Source of the DNA: Pelagicoccus mobilis
Lineage (GTDB): Bacteria > Verrucomicrobiota > Verrucomicrobiia > Opitutales > Opitutaceae
DNA length: 64,000 bases
NCBI RefSeq assembly: GCF_016595505.1
Contig: NZ_JAENIL010000036.1
Span: forward strand, 1 to 64,000
Reading direction: 5' to 3'
Shown: positions 1 through 7,866 of the stretch, in pieces
Position numbering within the stretch: position 1 is the stretch's first letter
Layout: each line of letters begins with the position of its first letter
The notes under the pieces: generated by a model
What the model was told of the DNA's origin: nothing
Database searches by the model: none
What the model saw: only the letters and a program-made list of their open reading frames with translations
Translations under genes and position numbers: made by a program

Positions 1-138
1 ATTAAGATCGCGGCACAAGGCCGCTTCATTCAGTAGATTTCGTAAGGAGGAAAACTCTCCCCGCAAAATAGCGATGAACCCAAAAGATGGGTGACTGCCA
101 GCTTTGAGCTCATTAAAAAAGGTCCTAGCTGAAGCGCT

Positions 139-1041
139 CTAGAAAGACTCTTGATGCGGGTGATCCTTGACCCAAATCGGAGCAGCCATCGTCTCGATGC
201 GAACCATTTTCTGGATACGATTCACTTCCTTGAGCACGTTTTCCGGAAGCATTTCCTTCGCTTCATCTGTCATCGGTCCGTTGTAAGTCTCGTTTCCTTC
301 CGCGTCTATGATCTTCACCGATTTTTCGCCATCTACTTCCTTAACCGTGTAGCTCATCCCATCATCCCCGCAAAACTCGAAAACGCGTTCGTCATCGTGT
401 AACACAATTGTGGGCACATTTACTCCTTCGATGTCCTTTACAGCCATCTGCACTCGCTGAACCATGTGCTCGATTTCCTCGTTGAGCTCCATGCTGCGCT
501 CGAGATCGAACTCTCCTCCGTCCCCTACCACTACGATTCGGTTGCCATCCTCAAGCTCGAGTTCACGCAAAGCCCTCATAGCATGCTCGCGAGATAATTC
601 CTGAACTCGGGGAGGCACAGGCGCAGCAGGAGCAAGACGACTCTGTTCGATCTTCTTCTTTTTCTCCTTCTTCTTACTTCCCAATGTCACGCTGAGTGTC
701 TCCTTTTCTCCCTTACGGATGATCGAAAGCTCATGCTCGCTCCCTGGCTCGCTGATTTTAACAAGTGTTACAGCCTGCTTCGTGCCGATCAAAAGCTGGT
801 CGTCAAACTTCATGATGATGTCGCCTTTCTGCAGCCCCGAAGACTCGGCTGGCCCACCCGATACAAGCCCTTCAACGACCACTCCGACTCCGGGTTCCAA
901 TCCCAAGTGATCACTCAAAATCTCCGGCACGCTTTCGATATATACTCCCAAATAGCCGTAAGTGCCTTCTTCCCCTGCATGAACAGCCGGCCAAGTCGCC
1001 AATGCCAGCAAGGCCACCAATCCTAATTTAACACGCTTCAT
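139..1041 (-). CDS. Secreted PDZ-domain protein
   Basis: A 300-residue protein with a Sec signal peptide (residues 1-22, ending AVHA) and one PDZ domain at about 28-122 (GYLGV, then GGPAESSGLQKGDII, the usual PDZ core). A lysine-rich stretch (KKKEKKKK, about 123-130) and a polar C-terminal region without a recognised domain follow. No trypsin-like protease domain is present, so this is not a DegP/HtrA protease. I chose the ATG at 1041 rather than one six codons upstream because it directly precedes the signal peptide and has a GAAAGTGG-like element in front. It is the third gene after an ECF sigma factor and a membrane anti-sigma-like protein on the same strand, with a 55-base gap. This suggests an envelope role under the control of that sigma factor, which is inference. 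Confidence 0.8.
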   Translation of the reverse strand: MKRVKLGLVALLALATWPAVHAGEEGTYGYLGVYIESVPEILSDHLGLEPGVGVVVEGLVSGGPAESSGLQKGDIIMKFDDQLLIGTKQAVTLVKISEPGSEHELSIIRKGEKETLSVTLGSKKKEKKKKIEQSRLAPAAPVPPRVQELSREHAMRALRELELEDGNRIVVVGDGGEFDLERSMELNEEIEHMVQRVQMAVKDIEGVNVPTIVLHDDERVFEFCGDDGMSYTVKEVDGEKSVKIIDAEGNETYNGPMTDEAKEMLPENVLKEVNRIQKMVRIETMAAPIWVKDHPHQESF

Positions 1042-1096
1042 AATTCCACTTTCTCTCATAAATTCGTAGGTTCTGTTTCAATACACAATTCGCATT

Positions 1097-1624
1097 CTAA
1101 AAAGACTGGGCGGGAATCACGCGAATCTCGTTGCGATAGGTTTTCACCGTATAGGTACCTTCGCCCTCTTCCATCTCCCATACCTCCGTATCCAGATAAC
1201 GGAGCGCGACACGCTGCACGGGCTTACCGTCCTCCAAGTAGTAAACGGGACTGGGCTCCGCTCCCACTAGCGTCGCGTAGCGTTCGATCGGGTGGGCGGC
1301 CACTTCAAAGGTCGCAGATTCAGAGCTTTCAGTAAAAGCTAGGGCGCCTCCGGCTTCATCAGCGATTCGCGGCGGTCCGGAACGGTGATCTAGTACCAAG
1401 AGCACCGCCCAAACCGCCGCCATTGCTGAGACCAAAGCCGTAAAAGTGGTTCCCCATACTATCTTCCCCCTCGAGCCACGCTCAGCCTGCGACTCATCTG
1501 TCTTTCCTGTTTCCCTTTCGAGAGCCTCTATATCTGCCGCGATCCGCGCTTTTAGAAAGCTGCTAGGACGCTTCGGTTCCATTCCGCGCAAACGTTTCTC
1601 AAAATCTTTCGATTCAATCTGCAT
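1097..1624 (-). CDS. Single-pass membrane protein, probable anti-sigma factor
   Basis: A 175-residue protein with a charged cytoplasmic N-terminal part (1-54), one transmembrane segment (about 55-78, rich in Ala/Val/Leu) and an extracytoplasmic C-terminal part of about 95 residues. No zinc-binding HxxxCxxC anti-sigma motif is visible. The functional call rests on topology and on position: its 5' end overlaps the end of the ECF sigma factor gene by 11 bases, the usual arrangement for a sigma/anti-sigma pair with coupled translation. I prefer the ATG at 1624, with a GAGG element about 10 bases upstream, over an in-frame TTG two codons earlier. Confidence 0.62.
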   Translation of the reverse strand: MQIESKDFEKRLRGMEPKRPSSFLKARIAADIEALERETGKTDESQAERGSRGKIVWGTTFTALVSAMAAVWAVLLVLDHRSGPPRIADEAGGALAFTESSESATFEVAAHPIERYATLVGAEPSPVYYLEDGKPVQRVALRYLDTEVWEMEEGEGTYTVKTYRNEIRVIPAQSF

Positions 1625-2138
1625 AATCAAAAATCCTCACTTCTCTCCTCAAGGCCTCCAACGCGTAGCGGTAGCGGGAGGCCGCTGTATTTGGCGAAAT
1701 CCCCAACGAATCTCCAATCTCCTGCAAGGTCAGCTCCGCCCAAACTTTCAACACGACCACCTCGCGTTGCTCGGGAGGCAACTTCGCGAGCGACGCCTCC
1801 AGCAACGCTGCCGTCTCCTGGTTCTCTACTGGACACTCGAAACTCTCCTGGCTTCCCGTAAGTGCCGCTTCGTCCGCCGAGTAGTTTTCCTCCCTGACTC
1901 GAGCACGCTTGGTCCGCCTTAGATAATCCAAAGCAGCCCAACGCACGCAGCCATAAAGGTGCGACTCCCGCTTCTCTTCCGGGTGAGACATTCGACTCTT
2001 CCAGAAACGCAGAAATCCCTCCTGGACCACATCCTCAGCGGTGGCCACGCATCCAACAAACTGTTTGGCAAAAAGCAGCATTTTTCCGGAGCGCTCGTCA
2101 TAGAGGGCTTCCCAGTCCTGTAATGTGGTTTCGTTCAA
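1614..2138 (-). CDS. ECF-type RNA polymerase sigma factor
   Basis: A 174-residue group 4 sigma factor. Region 2 spans roughly residues 8-75 (AEDVVQEGFLRFWKS, then YGCVRWAALDYLRR). Region 4 covers about 115-165 (LPPEQREVVVLKVWAELTLQ, then a helix-turn-helix ending in NTAASRYRYALEALRRE). Region 3 is absent, as expected for ECF factors. The only upstream start in this frame is TTG at 2138. The gene is first in a minus-strand set followed by an overlapping membrane anti-sigma-like gene and a secreted PDZ protein, so it probably responds to an envelope signal and may control its own operon. The specific signal cannot be read from the sequence. Confidence 0.88.
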   Translation of the reverse strand: MNETTLQDWEALYDERSGKMLLFAKQFVGCVATAEDVVQEGFLRFWKSRMSHPEEKRESHLYGCVRWAALDYLRRTKRARVREENYSADEAALTGSQESFECPVENQETAALLEASLAKLPPEQREVVVLKVWAELTLQEIGDSLGISPNTAASRYRYALEALRREVRIFDYAD

Positions 2139-2285
2139 GGTCTCTAGTCTCGAGCAATTTCTACCCCCAATACGCCACCCTCGCTACCCTTCGTCTAAGT
2201 TTTTTCGAAAATTCTCGGGCAATCACTGCATAAGCCGTGAATTCTCCCTTCACCATTCCCGCCCAACCACTCATTCTCCTGTTCC

Positions 2286-2855
2286 ATGACACCTATCCGA
2301 CTCCTGCTCGCTCTCGTAATTCTCCCCGTCCTTCCCCTTCAAGCCCAAGCACCTACGGACCAGCTAAGCGAAGAGGAATTCAAAGCAGCCGGCCTGCACA
2401 AACTCACTCCCGAAGAACTCGCCACTCTCAACCAACTCCTGACCCGAGCGCCCTCGCCCCCCGTCACCAGCGAACCCAACGCAGCTACAGCATCCACAAG
2501 CCAAGCAGCGCCGCAACCTCCCCCAGTCCAACCCGCTGCGTCCGCTCCAAAACCAAGCCCCACACAAACGGCTTCTCGCTCCGCTGACGACCTCTACGGC
2601 AAGGAGCAAGTGACCGTCGACACCAAGAAAGCCCCCAAGAAGATCGAATCCCGTCTTCAAGGCACTTTTAGCGGCTGGTACGGCAGCACAACCTTCAAGC
2701 TCGAGAACGGCCAAGTCTGGATGCAGCGAATCCGCGAAGTGCAAAAATACTCACCGTCCGAAAACCCGAAAGTCACCATTTTCAAGTCGCTTGGCGGCTA
2801 TCGAATCCGCATCGAGGGCTACCGCCAAACCTGCCCCGTGAAACGCATCAAGTAA
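2286..2855 (+). CDS. Secreted protein of unknown function with a Pro/Ala-rich linker
   Basis: A 189-residue protein with a signal peptide (1-21, ending LQAQA), a short acidic segment, a long Pro/Ala/Ser/Thr-rich linker (about 53-105) and a compact C-terminal domain (about 120-189) with alternating hydrophobic residues (GTFSGWYGSTTFKLENGQVW). That C-terminal pattern resembles small secreted beta-rich domains seen in many uncharacterised proteobacterial and verrucomicrobial proteins, but I cannot name a family. It is divergent from the sigma factor operon, with 147 bases between them. The overlapping reading frame at 2237-2587 is a shadow with a proline/serine-rich composition. Confidence 0.7.
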   Translation: MTPIRLLLALVILPVLPLQAQAPTDQLSEEEFKAAGLHKLTPEELATLNQLLTRAPSPPVTSEPNAATASTSQAAPQPPPVQPAASAPKPSPTQTASRSADDLYGKEQVTVDTKKAPKKIESRLQGTFSGWYGSTTFKLENGQVWMQRIREVQKYSPSENPKVTIFKSLGGYRIRIEGYRQTCPVKRIK

Positions 2856-2918
2856 CAGCTCTTCCAGCTCCCCTTACCTCACACCTTCCTCTAGCCCCCT
2901 AGATGTGACAAAATCAAC

Positions 2919-2935
2919 GAAATCTGAAAGATTTC
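2919..2935. repeat. Short perfect inverted repeat upstream of the glycoside hydrolase-like gene
   Basis: GAAATCT, three bases, AGATTTC. It lies about 90 bases before the chosen start of the following gene. It could be an operator half-site pair or a small hairpin; there is no T-tract that would make it a terminator. Confidence 0.35.
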
Positions 2936-3023
2936 CTATAGAGTTCGCCCTTCACGTGTCGTAGATCGCCGATAAGATCCTGTGCAAAAATACGCGACTG
3001 TGAAAGCAGCCGTAATTGACCCC

Positions 3024-5165
3024 ATGCACAGACTTCTCCGCAGCATATTCGTTCTAGCCACCGTTTTCTCTCTGACGAAAATCCACAGCCAAGAGCTCTC
3101 TATTAGCGCCCCTAAAGGCAACCAGCAGATCGACTACGCCTTATCGGTTCTAAGTTCCCAGCTCAAGTCAACGCCACGCAATCATCGAAGCTCAGGAGAA
3201 GAGCTCATTGTCGAAATCCAAGACTCCTCATTCTCGGAAATCCCGCCAGAACGCTTCAGAGTCACTCACGAGAAAGGAAGCAGCAAAATCATCGCCTCCG
3301 ACTCGCGAGGTGCCATGTACGGAGTTCTTCAATACGCCGAGCTTCTATGCCAGAATCGCCCTGCAAACGAATTGAGATCCTCGAGCAACGAGCCCACCCT
3401 TCCGTTTCGCGCCATTAAATTCAATCTGCCCTTCATGTCCTACCGCACGGGAGAGGGGCTACAGTCCAACTACGAGACCTGTCGCGATCTCTCCTTCTGG
3501 GAAGACTTCCTCGATATGATGGCGGCCAATCACTTCAATACCCTCACCCTGTGGAGTCTTCACCCTTTCCACTACATGGTACGACCCAAGAACTTCCCAG
3601 AGGCGTCTCCTTGGTCCGACACCGAAATGGAAGAATGGCGTTCCCTTTGGAAGGGCATCTTCGCTATGGCCAAAGAGCGAGGTATTGAAACCTATCTAGT
3701 AAATTGGAACACTTTCGTGTCACCCGAGTTCGCCCGAGCGCACAACATCGCCGAGTGGAGCGAAACCTGGCAGCACTACGGGGCCAAGGTCGACGACCAG
3801 TCAGACGCCGAGCACGAGCTCGTCATCCGCTACACCCGCCAAGTCGTTACCCAAGTCATCGACGAATACCCCAACCTGACCGGGCTCGGAATCACGCTTG
3901 GCGAATTCATGGGCAGCATGGACGCAGATCAACGCCGCACCTGGCTCGACCAAACGTTCTTCGCTGGCATCGAGGACGCCTCGCGAAAGATAAAGTTTCT
4001 CTATCGAGCCCCTTTGTCCGCCAACAAAACCTCATCGCCTTCAACCAGCGCCGAAAACGACCGCAAAACCCGTGCCCAAATCGAGAGCCTCGACAACATC
4101 ATCGACACCACGTATGTATCTTTCAAATACAACTGGAGTCACGGGCATTCCTCGCCGGACCTTTTCATGGTGCACGGAGGTCCGCTCTCGGATGCATACT
4201 GGAATCCAGAACCAGAAGAAGCGAATATCATTTGGACCGTACGCAACGAAGACTTCCACGTCCTACGCTGGGGTCAGCCAGATTTCATCCGCGAGCACCT
4301 CGAAACAGCCGTTAAACCCTATGTAGGAGGCTATATCGTCGGTTCGGAAATCCACATTCCCGCCTTCGACAATACTACTCGCTCCGGACCTCACAAGACA
4401 TGGACCTGGCAATACGAGCGCCAATGGCTGCTCTGGAAATGCTGGGGACGCCTCCTGTATGATTCCACAACACCTGACACCGTCTTTGAGAAGGAGCTAT
4501 CACATCGCTTTGGATCAGACACCGGAAAACGCCTCCTGCAGGCTTGGAGACTCGCCAGCCAAACACCTCTCCGATTCGCCTCCTTCTACCAAGGACGAAA
4601 CGACCTCTCACTTTACACTGAGGGGCACGTCACATGGGACGAACCTGTACCCCCGGAGTTCATCAGCATAGATCGCCTCATAAACCGCCCAGTCCTCGAC
4701 GCCAATCGCTATGTCAGCATCAAGGACTGGACGCACGGCGGCGAAACGACAACAGGGACACAGATCAGCCCACTCCAGCTAGCGGACGTGCTCTACGCCG
4801 ACGCGAGAAAATCCATGTTGCTCGTCGACGAAATCAAACGAACTGCACCAAGCAATCCAACCTTGTCAGCAGAACTCGCAGATATCGAATGCTGGTACTG
4901 GTACGCCAAATACTTCGCCAACCAAATTCGCGGCGGCGTGTCCCTCGAGCGCTACCGTCTCAGCGGAGACAAGAGCCAGCAACAAGAAGCCGTCAGGCAC
5001 CTCCGCAAAGCATCGACTCAATGGCGTATGCTCTCGCACACGATTCGCCGCTACAACCACCAGGAGATCCCTTTCTACGCTGGAGTCCCCTTTTCTTGGA
5101 TCGACTATCTTCCCGCTACCGTGAAAGATATCGAGACCGCCCAACGCGCCACGCCATACCAATAG
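3024..5165 (+). CDS. Secreted glycoside hydrolase-like protein with a GH67-N/GH20b-type N-terminal domain
   Basis: A 713-residue exported protein. The signal peptide covers about 1-23 (ends KIHSQ). Next comes an alpha/beta N-terminal domain whose end (DSRGAMYGVLQYAELL) is typical of the accessory domain before the catalytic barrel in alpha-glucuronidases (GH67) and GH20 enzymes. A large central region from about 130 looks like a TIM barrel (FWEDFLDMMAANHFNTLTLW, ERGIETYLVNWN, LTGLGITLGEFMG), and the C-terminal half is helical. The likely role is hydrolysis of a plant or algal polysaccharide fragment in the periplasm or outside the cell. I cannot assign a CAZy family or catalytic residues with certainty. 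The ATG at 3024 is preferred over a GTG 14 codons upstream because it begins the signal peptide. A stem-loop with a CTCCAT loop begins three bases after the stop codon. Confidence 0.62.
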   Translation: MHRLLRSIFVLATVFSLTKIHSQELSISAPKGNQQIDYALSVLSSQLKSTPRNHRSSGEELIVEIQDSSFSEIPPERFRVTHEKGSSKIIASDSRGAMYGVLQYAELLCQNRPANELRSSSNEPTLPFRAIKFNLPFMSYRTGEGLQSNYETCRDLSFWEDFLDMMAANHFNTLTLWSLHPFHYMVRPKNFPEASPWSDTEMEEWRSLWKGIFAMAKERGIETYLVNWNTFVSPEFARAHNIAEWSETWQHYGAKVDDQSDAEHELVIRYTRQVVTQVIDEYPNLTGLGITLGEFMGSMDADQRRTWLDQTFFAGIEDASRKIKFLYRAPLSANKTSSPSTSAENDRKTRAQIESLDNIIDTTYVSFKYNWSHGHSSPDLFMVHGGPLSDAYWNPEPEEANIIWTVRNEDFHVLRWGQPDFIREHLETAVKPYVGGYIVGSEIHIPAFDNTTRSGPHKTWTWQYERQWLLWKCWGRLLYDSTTPDTVFEKELSHRFGSDTGKRLLQAWRLASQTPLRFASFYQGRNDLSLYTEGHVTWDEPVPPEFISIDRLINRPVLDANRYVSIKDWTHGGETTTGTQISPLQLADVLYADARKSMLLVDEIKRTAPSNPTLSAELADIECWYWYAKYFANQIRGGVSLERYRLSGDKSQQQEAVRHLRKASTQWRMLSHTIRRYNHQEIPFYAGVPFSWIDYLPATVKDIETAQRATPYQ

Positions 5166-5168
5166 GAA

Positions 5169-5188
5169 GGCAACGCTCCATCGTTGCC
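5169..5188 (+). repeat. Post-stop hairpin with CTCCAT loop
   Basis: GGCAACG, loop CTCCAT, CGTTGCC: a perfect 7-bp stem beginning three bases after the TAG of the glycoside hydrolase-like gene. A second hairpin of the same design (7-bp stem, loop CTCCGT) follows the purD stop codon at 61039-61058. It has no T-tract, so it is more like an mRNA 3'-end structure or dispersed repeat than a classical intrinsic terminator. Confidence 0.55.
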
Positions 5189-5205
5189 ACAACCCCCGTC
5201 AGACG

Positions 5206-5733
5206 ATGAAGCAAACTCTACAACTTGCCCTTCTCCTTTTATTTTCTACCTCCCTTTCCGCTAACGAGGCCACACTTCACCCGAAACTCGAGCCCTTCCG
5301 CCCCATTCTTGGCATCACCTACTCAGGAGAATTCGCCCAATCCACTCCCGACAAGCCAGTCATAGACGTGGTCCGAAACGAACGCATTCTCAACGGCCAA
5401 GCCATTCGTTCCGTACATTCCTTAAACAATGGAGCCTACGGAGGCGAAACGATCTATCGGTGGGACGAAGAAAAACAAAGAATCGTCTACCACTACTTCA
5501 CCACTCAAGGATTCATGACCACTGGCACCTTCAAACTTCAAGATGGCGTATTCACCGCCTTTGAAGAAGTCACTGGCGCCGCCAACGGAATTGTAGCCGT
5601 TCGCTCTTCTGGCAGTTTCACCCCGGAAAAGATGACAGTAAAATCTGAATACCAAAGCGAAGACGGCAGCTGGACCCCTGGACATACCGCTACTTACACT
5701 CCAACCCCAGAGGCAGAGATCGTTTTCAAGTAG
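5206..5733 (+). CDS. Small secreted protein, lipocalin-like, function unknown
   Basis: A 175-residue protein with a signal peptide (1-19, ending LSANE). The mature part is a run of predicted beta strands (ILGITYSGEF, GGETIYRWDEEKQRIVYHYF, GTFKLQDGVFTAFEEVTG), as in small lipocalin-like or DUF1579-type beta-barrels. I do not recognise the family with confidence. It follows the glycoside hydrolase-like gene by 40 bases on the same strand and may be co-transcribed with it. Its stop is nine bases from the convergent DUF3137 gene. Confidence 0.6.
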   Translation: MKQTLQLALLLLFSTSLSANEATLHPKLEPFRPILGITYSGEFAQSTPDKPVIDVVRNERILNGQAIRSVHSLNNGAYGGETIYRWDEEKQRIVYHYFTTQGFMTTGTFKLQDGVFTAFEEVTGAANGIVAVRSSGSFTPEKMTVKSEYQSEDGSWTPGHTATYTPTPEAEIVFK

Positions 5734-5742
5734 CCGCTCGCC

Positions 5743-6702
5743 CTATTCCTTGGTCCAAACCCGATTGTTCAAATTCAGATCTTCGATCACCCCAAGCACC
5801 AGATCGAGGTCCTCTTTAAACTCGCGAACCAAAGCCATATCGACCGGGCCAAACATTTTCGGCTCGAAGCGGTTCTTTGTGCTACTGATCGCTATGTAGA
5901 TTTTTGAATACAAAAACGAGATGTAGATTTGATCACCGAATTTACGTTTCAGCCTAACGATTCGTTCCATCAAAGCAGGAGACAAGATATAACGGGCCTC
6001 CACCTGATCATCCCCGTAGACGCAAAACTCCCGCTCAAACACCGGGTCTTCGAGCCGAATCACATCGGGCCTAGCAAAATTCCAGTCCTGCAATTTCCGC
6101 CCAAGAAAACCAAACATCTTTTCGGCAGTGTCCGGCAGCACGATCGTACGGGATGAGAAATCCTTGTTGAAATCGGCCACGAAAAATACGCCCTTGAAGA
6201 TGGTATGCCAGCTCGTCTTCCGATTTTTGCCGCTGCCGCTAGTCGTTTTGTACTCCGCATGCAGCTCCGAAAACTCGAACTCCGTCTTGTCCAGCTTCCC
6301 ACGTACATGATCCTCCACCCGGTAGCGATCAATTCCCTTCTGGAACAACTCACTCGCCTTGAAGGTGCTCTTTCTAACCCCAGAACCCGCTCCATACACA
6401 AAGCTATCATCGTAGGCAGATACCACCGCCCCCACGACCTCCTGTTTGAACGCTCGCTTGAATGGCCCCGTTATCGAAGCAAACACGATCCCTGCGATAA
6501 CAACACCCGCAATCGCCACAAATGCGAGCGCATCCCCCTGCCCGTTCGCCGCCAGCATTACAGCAGCGAGAGCCGCAATCCCCACAACCGCGCCAGCACC
6601 TATTGCAGCCTTCTTCAAGACTTGACGCCGACGCTCTTCGAAACGCTCCAAAACGGGCTGAATCTGCGCTTCGAATGACTCCTTCGTATCCGCGTAGCTC
6701 AT
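5743..6702 (-). CDS. DUF3137 membrane protein
   Basis: A 319-residue protein. A short cytoplasmic N-terminal helix (FEAQIQPVLERFEERRRQVL) is followed by two hydrophobic segments at about 32-78, then a soluble domain containing the SFKxSELF-like, DYVxG-type and FNKDFSSRTIVLPD segments of the DUF3137 family. It lies 30 bases downstream of a lemA-type gene. That LemA/DUF3137 pairing is common in bacteria and supports both calls. The biochemical function is not known; a role at the inner membrane is likely. Confidence 0.82.
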   Translation of the reverse strand: MSYADTKESFEAQIQPVLERFEERRRQVLKKAAIGAGAVVGIAALAAVMLAANGQGDALAFVAIAGVVIAGIVFASITGPFKRAFKQEVVGAVVSAYDDSFVYGAGSGVRKSTFKASELFQKGIDRYRVEDHVRGKLDKTEFEFSELHAEYKTTSGSGKNRKTSWHTIFKGVFFVADFNKDFSSRTIVLPDTAEKMFGFLGRKLQDWNFARPDVIRLEDPVFEREFCVYGDDQVEARYILSPALMERIVRLKRKFGDQIYISFLYSKIYIAISSTKNRFEPKMFGPVDMALVREFKEDLDLVLGVIEDLNLNNRVWTKE

Positions 6703-6732
6703 ACGTTCACTTGATTTTGTAAAGCGAAACTA

Positions 6733-7293
6733 CTAGCTCCCAAACAACTTGCCTACATCCACATTAGCACGCTCTACCTCCGGAATCTCGAACACTGCCT
6801 TCCTCTTATAATTCATCGCGTTCGCCATCATGTTGGAAGGAAACATCTCGATCGCGTTGTTATAGCTCGTCACCGAAGCATTGTAAGCTCTACGTGACGC
6901 GGAAATCTGCTCCTCTACTTCATTCAGTGAACGCTGCAGCTGAAGAAAATTCTCGTTGGCCTTAAGTTCCGGGTAATTCTCGACCGCCACCATGATGCCA
7001 CCCATCGCTTTGGAAATTTGATTATCGAGATCAATCCGCTCATCTGCAGACAGCCCACCTCCGATCGCTTTCGCCCGGAGTTCAGTCACCTTGGTCAGGG
7101 TCCCTTCTTCATGCGACGCGTATTGCTTCACCGTAGCGACCAGGTTCGGGATTAAGTCATAACGCTTTTTCAGCATCGTATCCATGCCAGCAAAGGCGTT
7201 CTCAACCTGGTTCTTCTTTCCAACAAGACCGTTGTACATAACGACCAAGACCAGAAGTATCAGGACAACAATTACAATAAAGGCAATAGACAT
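6733..7293 (-). CDS. lemA: LemA family protein
   Basis: A 186-residue protein with an N-terminal membrane anchor (about 2-21, a run of Ile/Val/Leu) and the all-helical LemA domain. Characteristic segments are YNGLVGKKNQVENAFAGMDT, KKRYDLIPNLVATVKQYASHE, LKANENFLQLQRSLNEVEEQ and a C-terminal FPSNMMA. The length is usual for the family. It is first in a two-gene unit with DUF3137. LemA proteins are membrane-anchored and of unclear biochemical role. Confidence 0.92.
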   Translation of the reverse strand: MSIAFIVIVVLILLVLVVMYNGLVGKKNQVENAFAGMDTMLKKRYDLIPNLVATVKQYASHEEGTLTKVTELRAKAIGGGLSADERIDLDNQISKAMGGIMVAVENYPELKANENFLQLQRSLNEVEEQISASRRAYNASVTSYNNAIEMFPSNMMANAMNYKRKAVFEIPEVERANVDVGKLFGS

Positions 7294-7326
7294 AACAAGC
7301 TATAGGGTTGGGATTCGTTTCGCGGT

Positions 7327-7519
7327 ATTAGCGGATAGATTGTCCGCCACGCACATTATAAGACGAGAGCAAAGTCCCACGCGGATGTCCAACCACAAAT
7401 AGCGTCGTGCAAAGCTAAGCGATGCACAACAATGCATCTTAGCATTGACCATCAGACAGATCCCCGTAACGTTTTGTTTACCCGAACAACCCACCAAGGC
7501 TGGTTTCCCCAGCCTTTTT
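7327..7519 (+). ncRNA. Candidate structured small RNA ending in an orphan intrinsic terminator
   Basis: On the plus strand this region shows three stem-loops: GCGGA/TCCGC near 7331-7347; a long one at 7414-7443 with an outer stem GCTAAG/CTTAGC and an inner stem ATGCA/TGCAT; and a terminator at 7496-7519 with stem AAGGCTGG/CCAGCCTT followed by T residues. No plus-strand gene lies upstream for the terminator to serve, because the neighbours on the left are on the minus strand. A short independent transcript is therefore the simplest explanation. The 5' end is a guess, and no match to 6S, SRP, RNase P or tmRNA was evident. Confidence 0.4.
7496..7519 (+). terminator. Intrinsic terminator without an upstream gene
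   Basis: An 8-bp perfect stem AAGGCTGG/CCAGCCTT with a five-base loop, followed by three further T residues (five Ts in a row, counting the last two of the stem). It sits about 350 bases before the dioxygenase gene. Confidence 0.7.
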
Positions 7520-7767
7520 CCTCAACCGAGGTCTGTTTCGCAATTTATCAGCTAACTTACCCTAAGCTGTTTAATCCACCTCTCATTTTATCGCGACCCT
7601 TCGTTCGGAGAATGATGCCCCTCAAGGTCTGGCAACACCCACATTCCATTTCTGGAACCCAAGCGTTTCGAAATCGGAACAGAGTCGGTTTCATCCTGAC
7701 GTGCCCGAGACCTCTCTTATCACGAAGAGAGAGTAACCATCGAGGCTCGATTATTTAGAGCAATAGG

Positions 7768-7784
7768 TTGGCACAACAAATGCG
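7768..7784 (+). promoter_or_regulatory. Sigma-54-type (-24/-12) promoter candidate
   Basis: TTGGCAC, five bases, ATGCG. The invariant GG and GC dinucleotides are both present and ten bases apart, as required for RpoN promoters, and the -24 block is a perfect TGGCAC. The -12 block is imperfect (consensus TTGCW). The predicted start of transcription would be near 7795, about 70 bases before the dioxygenase ATG. Confidence 0.35.
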
Positions 7785-7866
7785 ATATTAGCGTAACATC
7801 TGCCGCTGCGAGACAGGATCATAAAAGAAACGAACCATAGCTCCTCTCAAAACAGGAAATCGAGCC

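Larger units (their letters stand above)
7294..7866. other. 573-base gene-free region between divergent transcription units
   Basis: No credible protein-coding gene; the open frame at 7432-7758 has no family resemblance. It contains a small hairpin at about 7331-7347 (GCGGA/TCCGC), a strong hairpin at 7414-7443, an intrinsic terminator at 7496-7519, a short inverted repeat at 7712-7731 (CTCTCTT/AAGAGAG) and a sigma-54-like promoter at 7768-7784. Confidence 0.7.

Noticed and set aside
1-138. Terminator or partial gene at the left edge
   Set aside because: Small stems (GCGGC/GCCGC near 10-24) and an A/T-tract exist but none forms a clear terminator, and no open frame enters from the left edge.
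139-1041. DegP/HtrA-type serine protease
   Set aside because: Only a PDZ domain is present; the trypsin-like domain with GNSGG motif is absent.
2237-2587. Open frame overlapping the secreted protein with proline-rich linker
   Set aside because: It is the shifted reading of a Pro/Ala-rich coding stretch; the other frame has a signal peptide and ordered C-terminal domain.
7432-7758. Plus-strand open frame of 108 codons in the lemA-dioxygenase gap
   Set aside because: The protein has no family pattern, odd composition (His/Arg/Pro/Ser) and overlaps the terminator and hairpins; non-coding is more likely.
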